A stretch of DNA of 64,000 nucleotides from Acephala macrosclerotiorum (taxonomy: Eukaryota > Ascomycota > Leotiomycetes > Helotiales > Mollisiaceae): positions 1 to 64,000 of the forward strand of contig MU119295.1 in assembly GCA_014904845.1 (NCBI GenBank), written 5' to 3'. The notes beneath the pieces were generated by a model. It had not been told where the DNA came from and ran no database searches. It saw only the letters and a program-made list of their open reading frames with translations. Within the stretch, counting starts at the first letter, position 1. Every line of letters starts with the position of its first letter. A program made the position numbers and the translations under genes. Of the stretch, positions 46,361-57,030 are shown one piece after another.

Positions 46361-49300
46361 GGTTGTGAATCCTTATGGATGTTCTGTTTCCATCACAGAT
46401 ATTCTCGTGGTCATTACTCGCCTTCGCGCGGTAGCGCATCGATTACAGCACTGTAGCAGGCTTGACGTAGAGATAATATGCGCCTTGAAGAACAGAAAAG
46501 GATAGCTTTCAATAAACTGTTGCCGCAGAGAATGAAACAGAATATGAAGATACAAGGTCATTGTATTTCCTGTATTGAGGAAAGGAAGGTATTTGCGTAA
46601 AAATCGAAAATACTGTACATGTTCCGGAAGAATCTCCCCACAAGCGATGTCAACACCAACTGGTGTCGGCCTTCCCGAATTGCGGTCCAATTGCAAGCCA
46701 TGAAGCTACCCACAAAAGACGACAACATCGGTTGCGAACCGAGGGTTGTGAATAGATGCAGTGAAATGAGGCGAAGGAGGGGTTGAACCCATAAGATGCG
46801 CGTATAATGGAGGGGAGGGTCGCTTGGAAAGTGGGCGGGAGAGGTGCAACCTAAACGCAGCTCGCTTGGATGACATTCTCTCCGACAACCAACGGCCTAT
46901 GAGACGAACTGCCTCGTTTAGAGGAATACGAAGAGGTGAAGTATCGTGGTATCACAGATTGGAATGTTGGAAAGGGATGTTGGTTCATTTATGGTTGTGG
47001 TCGTTGAAAGGGAGATCTGATGCTGACCCAACGGCACTTCCCGTTCTGCATCTCGTCCATATCTCGTTTTCGTTCTTATCATCCAATCTCGCGACCACCA
47101 CATCACAACTTCAAAGACAAACATGCCGTTCTTTTCATGTTAACTTCTGCTGCAGAGTCATGACCATCCCAGCGTCCCAAGGGACGGACGACCAAACCAA
47201 ACTATCACCGAGTTGGACCCTCTCCGAATTCCCACAGCTTCAGATCCTGCAATGCGCACTGTTTGCATGTCTGGTTCGGATATTCGAACTTCCGAACGAA
47301 CATGCTAGGGAGGGCTTTGACGGCCAGGGGAGCTGCAGATTGACAAGGGCAAACAGCACTTTGAAACATTACTATAATTGGCCAATCGAGGAGAGGTGCG
47401 GCCAAGGTGCGGCGCTCTTGCAGAGGAGAATATCTGTATGATGCAATTGGTGGGAACGTGGGACAGCCACTGACTCTGGAATACGGCTGAATTGAACCTG
47501 ATCGGGATCATTCAGTGCACGATGAGTGTGGGGGTACACAACATCTTTGAAGTTGAAGCAAGGCACGTGACAAGCATGCGTGGACCTTTTCTATAAATCT
47601 CGATATTACAACGGGCCAGGAGAGCCGCTTCCACAAAGAACCACGAGAAACCTGGTTGGCAATACATGGTCCAATTCCGGGTCACCCTCTCATTGTTTTC
47701 CTATCACCAGGCGGACTCGAAATCGAGAAGATGTAACCGAACATACATTTATTGGGCGCATCACTTCGAGATGCTGTATCTCGAGCATACAAGTACCGAC
47801 ATTTCATAGCATCATGGATATCTCGCATGCAATACCCTATCTTGGGAACCAAGGGACATATTCTTTACTACACAACTACCATACCATGCTGGATACCTGG
47901 TTGATGCCTTCGCAAGGGGCTTCGCGTTGCGAGCAGAGAAGTCTCTTCAGCCTCCATGGAGAAATTGAAGTCGATATGCCTATCGCTCCTCTTTACACAA
48001 CCTTCGAGAAATGGTACCGAATATTGCGGTATCCTTGGTCAGTGTCATTTCAAAGACTTCTCTGGACAGAGATCTACTGATATCTCAATATTGCAAGCCC
48101 TCTGCTCTATCATTCTGTCACAAGTCTATTTTGCTCTCAGCTTTGCATTGCCCCGGACGCACCCCGCCATACGCATTGTATTCTTTTTCTTTTCCTACAC
48201 TGAACGCCCACTGCAGACATTTATGCTCCAAATGCAGAATTTCGAAGTTTATCATCAGTCTCCTCTCCTGTTATCCGTCATATTAGCCCTGGTGTTTGGA
48301 GCTCGCCCTCACAACATCACACCAAATATGCGGAGGGCTTCGCAGGACTAGTCGGAGCTCTTGGGTTTGGGTGAATATTCCCACCAGTAGGCTCACTACG
48401 TCAATGACTTTCACGAACATAGTTAGCTGCCTAGAGACTTAAGATCATGGGGAGCAGTATGGAGATTATGTCATTGGAGAACATGAAGCAAACAAATAGG
48501 TTGGACCGACGTTTGGAAGCTTATTCCCTGGAGTGGTATTAGAATATCCAAGGGAAGGAGGAACGGCTAGATAAACTTCAAAAGAATAAGATAACATAAA
48601 GCGAACACCAAATTCCACTCCTCATTTAGGTAGTCATTCCTTGTGTCACCCTACAAAGATGACCTACAAATACAAGGCGTTACATATCTTTCGATGCTAG
48701 ATGCTATCCTGAACACGGGCTCTCTTATGGATGACTTAAGATTGCTGACTTTGTGTCAATGCAGAGACCGCTGCCGAAGAAAGAAGCTTACCACGTGATA
48801 TTGATCACGTGTTGGTCTGCTAAACAGATCTACTTCTTCTTTCACCGTGAACTTGATCGTATCCTCAATCAAAGACTTCTCCGACCTCGCAGTTCAAGGA
48901 CATGAAAGACTTCAGCAAAATGAAGTATTCGGAAAAGGAGAATTCTCACCAAAGAACCAGCTGGAATCTACCAGGACCCCTCTCGGCTCACTCTGGCTTC
49001 CTTGGGAAGCATGTCTAGTCTCGACAACTTGACAATATTCTTACATGTAGATTTCTCAATGCCACGATTTCAATCCATCATGGTTGTGGTCCAGAGGTAC
49101 ACCTCGTCCGACAACAACAGCTAGTCGTCACACGTCAATCCTTAACATGGACGAAATCTGTTTTAGTTTAGAAAGGCGAGCAGTGGGTTAGGGTGAGTAA
49201 GGATGAGACGAAGACAGGAAAACGGGGGGCCTGCAAAACAAATGAGCAATAATGGATAAGGGCTTGAATGTGTGGGCCAGGGGACCTATTTCGACTCCTC

Positions 49301-49739
49301 AGCTATAATTTCCATCACGGCAAAATTTAGAAAGTGATCAAAAGTTGTTTGGGAGTCAATTTTGGACCCCTGTTAGAAGGGTTGATCACAATACCGCAAT
49401 CTAATCGCTATAGGAAGATAATATTTATTATCACCACTATCACTCTATTCAAAAATCTTAGGTTTCAGAGTTTGTAAAAGACTTTTCAAAATCGATAAAA
49501 TTTTTGGTGTTCGTAGAGCCGTTGCCGTTCGCATTTCGCAGCTCATGTTCATAATTTCTGGCTGTATCCTTATCAACCAGCACGTGACTGGTTTCTTAGC
49601 CTTACAATCAAGGTTCTAGCGGGGAACGCGGGGTCGTTTTTAACCTTTTCTCATTTTTCATTTTTTTTTTCCAATTTCACCAACCTTGGACCATCTACAT
49701 CGACATAATTTCCGTCACCACTCCACCAGTTTGCCAAAG
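46361..49739. other. 3.4-kb intergenic region, no gene supported
   Basis: It lies between the ABC transporter start and argininosuccinate synthase, transcribed divergently, and so holds both promoters. Two CACGTG boxes lie 14 bp apart at 48792-48797 and 48806-48811. A third CACGTG lies near 49580. A plus-strand frame of 205 residues at 46824-47441 has no family features. No CPC1/Gcn4-type TGASTCA site was seen. Confidence 0.5.
48792..48811. promoter_or_regulatory. Paired CACGTG (E-box/bHLH) sites
   Basis: CACGTGATATTGATCACGTG: two perfect palindromic hexamers with a 14-bp period and a near-palindromic spacer, about 930 bp upstream of the argininosuccinate synthase start. Such pairs bind bHLH dimers such as Cbf1- or Pho4-type factors in ascomycetes. 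Which gene they serve is unclear. Confidence 0.4.
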
Positions 49740-51789
49740 ATGAAAGGCAGAGTTTGTCTAGCCTATTCCGGTCAGTCTTATTCAATCACCGTGTTCGCAT
49801 GTAGCCTTGACTAACGTCGTACAGGTGGTCTCGATACCAGCTGCATCTTGCGCTGGCTCCTAGACGAGGGCTATGAAGTCGTCTGCTTCCTTGCCGATGT
49901 AGGGCAGGAGGAAAACTGGGACGAGGTCAAGGCCAAGGCGACAAAGATTGGTGCTTCGAAGATGATAATCCTAGATTTGCGCCGCGAGTTCGTCGAGCAG
50001 CTGTGTTTCCGTGCGGTCCAGTGCAACGCACAATATGAAGGAAGATAGTACGTACCCGTACCCAACACTCTCACGCTATGTTCGCCAATTGACACTCGTT
50101 CAGTTTGCTTGGTGCGTGGCTGCCCACCCCATTGATTGAGCGTGTGCTCACTGCTTGCTTATTATTCAGGCACCAGCCTAGCTCGCCCAGTCATTGCTCG
50201 CGCCCAGATGCGGGTGGCTGAAGAAGAAGGCTGTAAGTACTTCCATCACCCAGATAGCCGCTTGAGACTCTTGGAGCAGTCACCAGTCCGTATGGTCGTG
50301 GCTGCACTGGGCTAACTCCATATCAAAAAGGCGACTTTGTGAGTCATGGATGTACGGTGAGTCTAACAAATGCTTTGTGTTGATGAAATCTTACAAATCT
50401 ATTTTCCCACAACAAAATGATATGAGTATGACTGACTTCATTGTAGGGGAAGGGAAACGACGGAGTGGGTGCCACCTATCCTTATGCTTGTTACGCTAAT
50501 CTGAAACTAACGACATTAGATTCGCTTCGGTGAGTCTCATCCTGCTCTCCGCTCCTACATTCTCCCCGTTATTAATTGCAGACCTGTTCAGAATTGGCGT
50601 TTCTCGCTATCAACCCAAAGATCCAAGTCATTGCTCCTTGGCGAATTCCGGAGTTTTATCAACGGTTCCAAGGCCGAAACGACTTGCTTGACTATGCCGC
50701 TGCCACAGGAATTCCGGTAACATCCACCAAAGCCAAGCCATACAGCATGGATGACAACATAGCCCACTGCAGCTATGAGGCGGGTGCTTTAGAGGATCCC
50801 TCCGTCCCTCCCCCAGATGATATGTGGACTCGAACCATTGACCCTCGCGCCGCGCCCGATGAAGTCGTTGACATTGCTATTCTCTTCAAGGAGGGCCTGC
50901 CAGTCAAGCTTTGTGTCGGTGATAAAGAGTACACGGACAGCCTTATGCTCTTTATTGCGCTTAACGAGATCGGCAAAAAGGCCGGCATCGGGAGGATTGA
51001 TATCGTCGAGGTGCGTCGCAAATAATTCTATTTCTGTTTTTTATCACGTTAGCCAGGCTACCTTAGCTACAGTCTAGGACTACTCTTAGGGGACGAGTCT
51101 GAAACCATCTTACGGATTGCTGACATGAGTTTAAGAACCGCTTCATCGGACTGAAGAGTCGTGGCTGCTACGATTCACCTGCCATGACAATCCTCAGACT
51201 CGCACACCTGGATGCCGAATCCTTGGTCATGGACGGCAAAGTACGTTCCCTTCGTGACCAGTTTGTGACTTACAACTGGTCGGAACTCCTGTACAATGGC
51301 CTCTATTTCTCGCCAGAACGAGAGTTCATTGAAAACTCTCTTGTTTTCAGCCAGAGACGAGTGGTATGTGGTCATTGCCCTAATCCGTGTCAACGATGGC
51401 GATTGCAGCCATAACCCCTGTCTTAAAGCCGGCCGCTAACTTCTGGTTCTTGATTAGAATGCGGAGGTACGACTCCGCTGCTACAAGGGCTCTGTGTCTG
51501 TCCTTGGCAGGAGTTCCGAGACCGAGAAGCTCTACTCCTCAGAGGAGGCCTCCATGGACTCATTAGTTGATTTCAGCCCTATGGATACAAGTATGTTTTC
51601 AACCCACATTGCTCATCTCCCTTAACTTCCCTACCGCTGTCGATTTTCCTTGGTCCCAAAATTTGCTTGAAAGCGCTTTGCTAACTGGTGCTCTACAATA
51701 CAGCTGGCTTCATCAACATCAATGCTATCCGGCTCAAGAAGTATGGGATGCAGAAGGCTGAGGAGGGGCAGAGTCTGAGTAAGGCATGA
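49740..51789 (+). CDS. ARG1: Argininosuccinate synthase, 11 exons including micro-exons
   Basis: It ligates citrulline and aspartate with ATP in arginine synthesis. Exons: 49740-49770, 49825-50047, 50104-50111 (8 nt), 50170-50232, 50331-50356 (26), 50447-50464 (18), 50520-50529 (10), 50592-51010, 51136-51363, 51458-51590 and 51704-51789. They close to 414 residues, near the usual 420. Motifs: P-loop AYSGGLDTS across the first junction, ADVGQEE, YLLGTSLARP built through the 8-nt exon, SHGCTGKGND, IRFELAF built through the 10-nt exon, APWR, YSMDDNIAH, GRIDIVENR, LKSRGCYD and YNG.YFSPE. Oddity: after GKGND the spliced product reads Gly, where the family has a conserved Gln. All junctions are GT-AG and in phase, so it appears functional. 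Confidence 0.92.
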
Positions 51790-52233
51790 AAGTCGCAATG
51801 CTGTGTGTTCATGTTAGGTGCGGGTTGCTGACTGAAGGGAATGGACCTAGTGGTTGGTCACCTTTTGCGAGAAATTAAAACGCTGAGTTAAACCAAACTT
51901 TTCAAGAGATATTTCCTTAATGGCCTATCTTGTCGCCTCCATGGTATCTCGGTATCACATGCACTCCGGGACCAAATTTTCTTTCGAACATTCTGGAGCA
52001 CTAATTCTGCCTTGGTCAACGTGCACATGTGCTCATGAGCGTAGATTCACGGTTGGAGAATCTAACGCATATCCCTTGCTACGCTTGATTATCCTAGCAA
52101 CAGCTCTCGTCTAGTTGGGTAGTCGGCATCGCCTCTAATGATATCATAATGTGAATAGAACTCCAAATTTCAACGGACATAGCTAATCTGCGCATCGTCA
52201 ATTTTGTTCTAACCCTAGCTTCATGTATTTGCC
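51790..52233. other. Convergent intergenic stretch
   Basis: 3' flanks of argininosuccinate synthase and of the Myb-like gene. No other feature seen. Confidence 0.5.
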
Positions 52234-52842
52234 CTATTCTTTCTTACCGATTTTGAAATTCCTGGCCGTTTCTTCCTTGCTAGTTGCATTTCCCTTGTCA
52301 GTTGTATTCTTGCTAGATGACATCTTAACCCATTTACTTCTCATAGAATTGAGATTTCTTTGCAAGCCAAACCGCGCCTCGAACTGAACAGCCACGCCCT
52401 TCCGGTCAATCCTCTTTTCGCCCTGGGCTTTACCTCTTAGCCAATTCATCTGCTCTTCAGTCCACGGAACTTTACCGCGTAAGCTCGTGCCTTCTGCATG
52501 CTGCTTGCGCACAGCTGAGTCTAATCTTGCTTGAAGAGATTTTGTCGTGCGATGCACTTTAAAAATTTGCTCGATTTCAGTAGCAGTATCTTTCCATGGC
52601 ACCTTCTCGGTTCTCCGTTCGTAAAGTAGATCGTCCCGTTCCTGGGTCCACGGCCCGTACCAATATACACGGTTGCCTGTCGACCCGGATATTATGATCC
52701 TAAACTTGTCGAACTCGGAATGCTTTGCCCACTCTGGCTTGTCTTCGTCGGGTAAAGCGGGGTCTGAGTATCTCAAAATCTCTCCGTATTGGCTGTTGAG
52801 CTCGTCGCTTGTTCTTACTACTTTGAACTTCTCACATTCCAT
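52234..52842 (-). CDS. Myb/SANT-like domain protein
   Basis: Intronless frame of 202 residues. Two Trp-anchored helical repeats are visible: GPWTQERDDLLYERRTE (about 63-79) with its distal helix at TTKSLQARL, and VPWTEEQMNWLRGKAQG (about 124-140) followed by LNSMRSKWVKM. The spacing, with acidic first and basic last helices, fits Myb/SANT-like DNA-binding or trihelix-type repeats found in fungal nuclear proteins. The last 30 residues are Lys- and Ser-rich, as in a nuclear localisation tail. It could be a small regulator or derive from a transposon-linked gene, as such domains do; target unknown. Confidence 0.6.
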   Translation of the reverse strand: MECEKFKVVRTSDELNSQYGEILRYSDPALPDEDKPEWAKHSEFDKFRIIISGSTGNRVYWYGPWTQERDDLLYERRTEKVPWKDTATEIEQIFKVHRTTKSLQARLDSAVRKQHAEGTSLRGKVPWTEEQMNWLRGKAQGEKRIDRKGVAVQFEARFGLQRNLNSMRSKWVKMSSSKNTTDKGNATSKEETARNFKIGKKE

Positions 52843-53260
52843 GCCCGATGATGCCCAGGTCGGAATAGTATGTATACCTTTGCTAAAAGGGCCGATTTTG
52901 ATGTAGAACTAGACCTACCTGTACTAGTACAGTTCTGGTTAGGGTCAGAACTATAAGTTATCAGGGCAAGGCGGTTTTGAATAATTCGAATTATTAATTT
53001 AATTAATTTAAAAAAATATATGAAATTTTTCATATTAAATAATAATTATTAATTTTTTTTTTAATAATATTGTAAATTAATATAAAATGCTACTCTGAAG
53101 CTAGCGATGTCATCACGTGACATATTCGGGAACAGAATTAAATTTATAGAAAATTTATTCAAATTATAAAATATTACTCAGAATAAAAAAGTATGAGCTC
53201 TATTCGACCGTACGGCCGGTTACGACTTTACAGCCGTCAACCGGACAAGTAGAAGGCCCG
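52843..53260. repeat. AT-rich block, possibly RIP-affected repeat
   Basis: From about 52975 to 53170 the sequence is almost pure A/T (TTAATTTAATTAATTT), flanked on the right by CCGGTT..AACCGG inverted phrases near 53216-53242. It resembles the AT-rich core of the element at 2617-3146, but no matching termini were found. Confidence 0.4.
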
Positions 53261-55341
53261 AGGGATTCAGGGGCCTTTACGCAGAGACACCTCAGTTGCA
53301 CACGTGACAGGTGAACATGTTAAAAGTGTGGTCTGGGATGCCCTAAATCACGCGAATTGGTGTGGAACACTTGGTGTTTTAGGAGTCTATGATTAAAAGG
53401 TGTCCTTTAAATCTCTGGTAGAATCAAGGACTTTCTGCACCCTTTTGCCCCCCCAAAAAGTTATCATATTGACAGAGCAAGAGGTGAGACGGTGAGTAAA
53501 GTTGCGTGGGAACACGTGCGCGATCGCTTGGCTTGGACGCGAACGAGGTAAGGATTGATGTAAAATAACGTAGATCAAATCTAGCATCTGCTATCGGCAG
53601 CTATTGTCCGACATGCCTCTTCTCGATCCGAGATGTTGTTCTCACGATGTGCTGCCACCCTGCACGACTGCATATCGTTCTGCGGTCCGGCCCAGAACGG
53701 CCTGAATTTCTAAGATGTTCGAGTCGGAGAAGATACCAGGTGCACAGAGGTTGCTCTGCAAGCTGCACATGCAAGCCTGCTTTTGCAGCGCGTGCACTGC
53801 AGCTATTCGTCGCGGTTTCTAAAGCACACGTACGGATTTGCTGCAGTACAACGGTTATTGAGGGCACAACTGCAAGCTGCAAGTCCCACCTTTTGCATTG
53901 CATCTTCCTTTTCCCTTCTGCGCATTGAGTGCATTAAAATTTACCCCAACATGCAGAGATCTTCCCAATACTTTGCCTTTCCATCTTGCGCCTTCTTCCG
54001 GGTGTCACCGGGCACATAACCAGCAACTCAGGATTGCAGCGATAAATCACAACTTCAAACCAACGTCACCCCCACGTTCGGTAAATCCTGGCTCCTCGAT
54101 CCGAAGGAGTTGTATGAGGGGTTGTCTCAGGGTACATAGAGCAGGGATATAAGCAGCCTGTCCAAAGAGCTGGGATGGCATGAAACGCATCGTGAAATTT
54201 GTTTTCTTTTTTTCTGCAAAACATGAATCGTTTTCCAAGCAAGACTTGATTGGAGGCCGGTAACGGATCAAACCCGAGACCGGGCGACCCAGTCAAGGCA
54301 TTCCGTTTGTTGTCGCAGGGTCGGGATGCATGTGCTTTCCACAAGATCAAGACCGCTCGAAAAGCCGTGAAGCTGCCACCACTCTGAATCGTGAAGCAAC
54401 GCTTCTTCGCCGACCAGCCTAGACAAGACCAAAACAGCTAAACCATAGAGTCATTTCAAGTAGAGTCTCCACGTGCTGTGGGGACGCGGGGACGATCTCT
54501 AGTGCTGCATCGAAAACCTACGTGATGGGGTTGTACTGATGTTGTTGTCCCTGCCGACTGATCACAGTCGCATTCAATCTCGAGAATGACCCCTACCATC
54601 TGGTGCGTTTACCACGTCGACTTGCATCGGGCCATTCCCATTTTTGATACTGAACCATTGCGATGGTATATTCTCTGTCAAGGAACAAGGTATTTTCACA
54701 TGAGAATTTACCGGCAGGGGGAAAGAATGCTCCTAACCCCGCATCAACTACGGTGTCCCTGTTTCTGTACTATTTCCAATGGCCTGCAGCTCAATTCCTG
54801 TCATTTCTTGATCTCGTGGTCACATTTCTTGTATCTCCGCATTCCTTCAACGAGGAGGTATTCAACGCCATTTCATTTCCACCATTGCCCCTACGTTTCA
54901 TTGATGAAGCATTCCGAATCCTTCGACGGGCCTTCCATAGACAGTCGTGTTCGGTACTCACATGGCTTCCTTGGTGTCAAACATTCCACTAACGGCACTC
55001 GGCAAAGGATTCGCGGCCTGCTTTGCAGCTGTCAAGGAATAAAGGAGAGTTTCCTACCCTGGATCTCGGAATTCTCATCATTTTCGAGCGGTGAATCGGC
55101 AATCTGCAGTCAGCGTTGCAGTGATGTTACTCTCCTCTCCTAGCGCTTCGCTTGTCGTCTACCGCCTCATTTCTTGTCCTTGTCCCCCCACCGCCATACT
55201 CGCGTGGTTTTCACCATCTCTCGATCCCAGACCGCGAACGTGAGATCATATTAAAAATAAGGTTTCAATAAATCGTCGGGCTATTTAGCTAGATGGAGTA
55301 AAGGCTCAAGTTGGCATCTTGGCAGGGATATTTACCGTCTA
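53261..55341. other. Intergenic stretch, no gene supported
   Basis: Open frames at 53601-53928, 54047-54350 and 54586-55143 show no motifs, splice logic or start context. No RNA gene recognised. Confidence 0.45.
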
Positions 55342-55503
55342 CTACCTACAGGGCCTTTTAATTGCTAAGCGAGAGAAAATACGTCCAAATTCTGTCGAAA
55401 TTCCGAGTGGTCTGCCCAATCACCTGTCAAAACCTCCTTTTTTGGGCCGGAATTGGGTAATCTGGGTGGCGACGTTTTAACAATTAAAAGGCCCTGTAGG
55501 TAG
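55342..55503. mobile_element. 162-bp mariner-type MITE with TA flanks
   Basis: Terminal inverted repeats of 23 bp (55342-55364 and 55481-55503, starting CTACCTACAGGGCCTTTTAA) are exact reverse complements and are flanked on each side by TA (55340-55341 and 55504-55505). A TA duplication is the hallmark of Tc1/mariner insertion. No coding capacity, so it would depend on a transposase elsewhere. Confidence 0.75.
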
Positions 55504-55783
55504 TAAGCTGATGTCTGGTCGCAGATCGGATGACGAGGCTGGCATCAATGCGTTCGGACGAACCGGAAAAGTATATCATCAATGTAAGCTTGAGCACAGG
55601 CTAAGAATGAGAGTCTATGCAAGGTTCATTGTCTGTCTGAGACTTAGCTACTAAACATTATGCATTGTTATCTTCGCTTTTACATGCCCCAAAATACACC
55701 ACGCTATGTTATCCCTATTATCTACCTGAACAATTATACAATTATGAATATTATACCAAAGGCTCTTCCACCCAAGATCACAA

Positions 55784-57030
55784 TCAAGCACTCCTCGCCA
55801 CCTTATCGACACTCTTCTCTTCCTTCCGCTCAACTTCCACATTCTTCCTCGTCCTAAAATGCCAATCCCCTTCTGCCCACTGTCAATTGTGTCAGCGCTT
55901 CTTCCACACTCAAAATCTCAAGTCAAGTGACTTACGGCTTGTCTTCCAAATCCAACACCTGGATGCATGACCGTCAGCAGCACACTGGCAATCACAACCA
56001 TTGCTCCCTCAAGTATCATGTATGAGACCTCGTCATTCGCGAGATGTCCACCAAAGCCACTAGAGAGTTCTGCGACTCGAAAGATGGATCTCGTGAAGAG
56101 GGTAAGAGTCGATATCGTTAAGCCTTTTATATTGTCAGCTTTCCCATCTTCAAATATCGCGTCCTAAGTAGACTCGAGTTAAAAGGGCGGGACAGGGAAG
56201 CTTACAAGCAAGGAAGATCTTGAATCTCTGTGAAGTGTACAGATCCCGATGCTTAAGACTCAGCTCTGCTCGTCTGCGATAGCAACGATATGCAAACTCA
56301 AGTGAGAGTGTCATAAACAGGAGTAGAGAAACGACTTGGATAGCAAGACCTGCGACCATGATATTGGATCCTCTTCGCACCGCAACATGCGTGTCTGCAA
56401 GCGCGGCCTTAGCACCGCCGACTGCTACTATGACCAGGGAGATGAAGTCGCAGCACTGTGTGTTCCCGTTCTCGTCAGCTTCTGTTTTATTGTTCCACAT
56501 GGGAGGAAAAAGACTTACGCAGAAGATCAAAGTATAAGATCTCGGTTTCATGGCAGACAAGTGCTCACCGTAGACTACGACTAGGCGGGCGAGACAAAGA
56601 TAGATGGCAGCAGCGATGAAGATGGGTCCGATTGTAAGGGGAATGAGGTACAGAAGGAACCACTCTTTTAGGAAGGGGTTGAAGTGCATCTCTACCCTTC
56701 CCACCTCTCCTATAATCTCGAGGCATAGACCCATCTGTATACACAACATTTTATCAGCAAATCTTTTCCCATTTCTCTTCATTTTCAAGAATTGAGATGG
56801 ATGGAAGTGGGCAAACGAACGCAGATCGAAATCATAACCCCGCTTGTTTGATACCATACCCCCAACAGAATCTGGAGAGGGAGAAGCAATGCAAAGATCG
56901 CGAGATAGAGAGCATTTCCTCCTAATGTCGGGTCGTAGAGGACATATGCATAGTTTATAGGGCAAGTTGCGAGTGTGCAGGAAGTGGGGTGCCAATTTGG
57001 ACCCGGGGAGGAGGTGTTCGTCGATGCCAT
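55784..57030 (-). CDS. RTA1-like seven-transmembrane protein
   Basis: Exons 57030-56821, 56734-56519, 56455-56206, 56123-55936 and 55879-55784 (introns 86, 63, 82 and 56 nt) give 319 residues. About seven hydrophobic helices (such as NALYLAIFALLLPLQILLGV, IPLTIGPIFIAAAIYLCLA and IMVAGLAIQVVSLLLFMTL) and the family signature RSIFRVAELSSGFGGHLAND near the C-terminus identify the RTA1 family (PF04479), which includes yeast Rta1, Rsb1 and Pug1. Members sit in the plasma membrane and are linked to export or tolerance of lipids and toxic compounds. The cytosolic C-terminus is short, charged and rich in Glu/Lys/Arg. Ligand unknown. Exon 1 ends at an unusual GTTCGT donor. Confidence 0.88.

Noticed and set aside
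46824..47441. Plus-strand open frame of 205 residues
   Set aside because: No domain, signal, splice support or start context; composition looks like chance openness.
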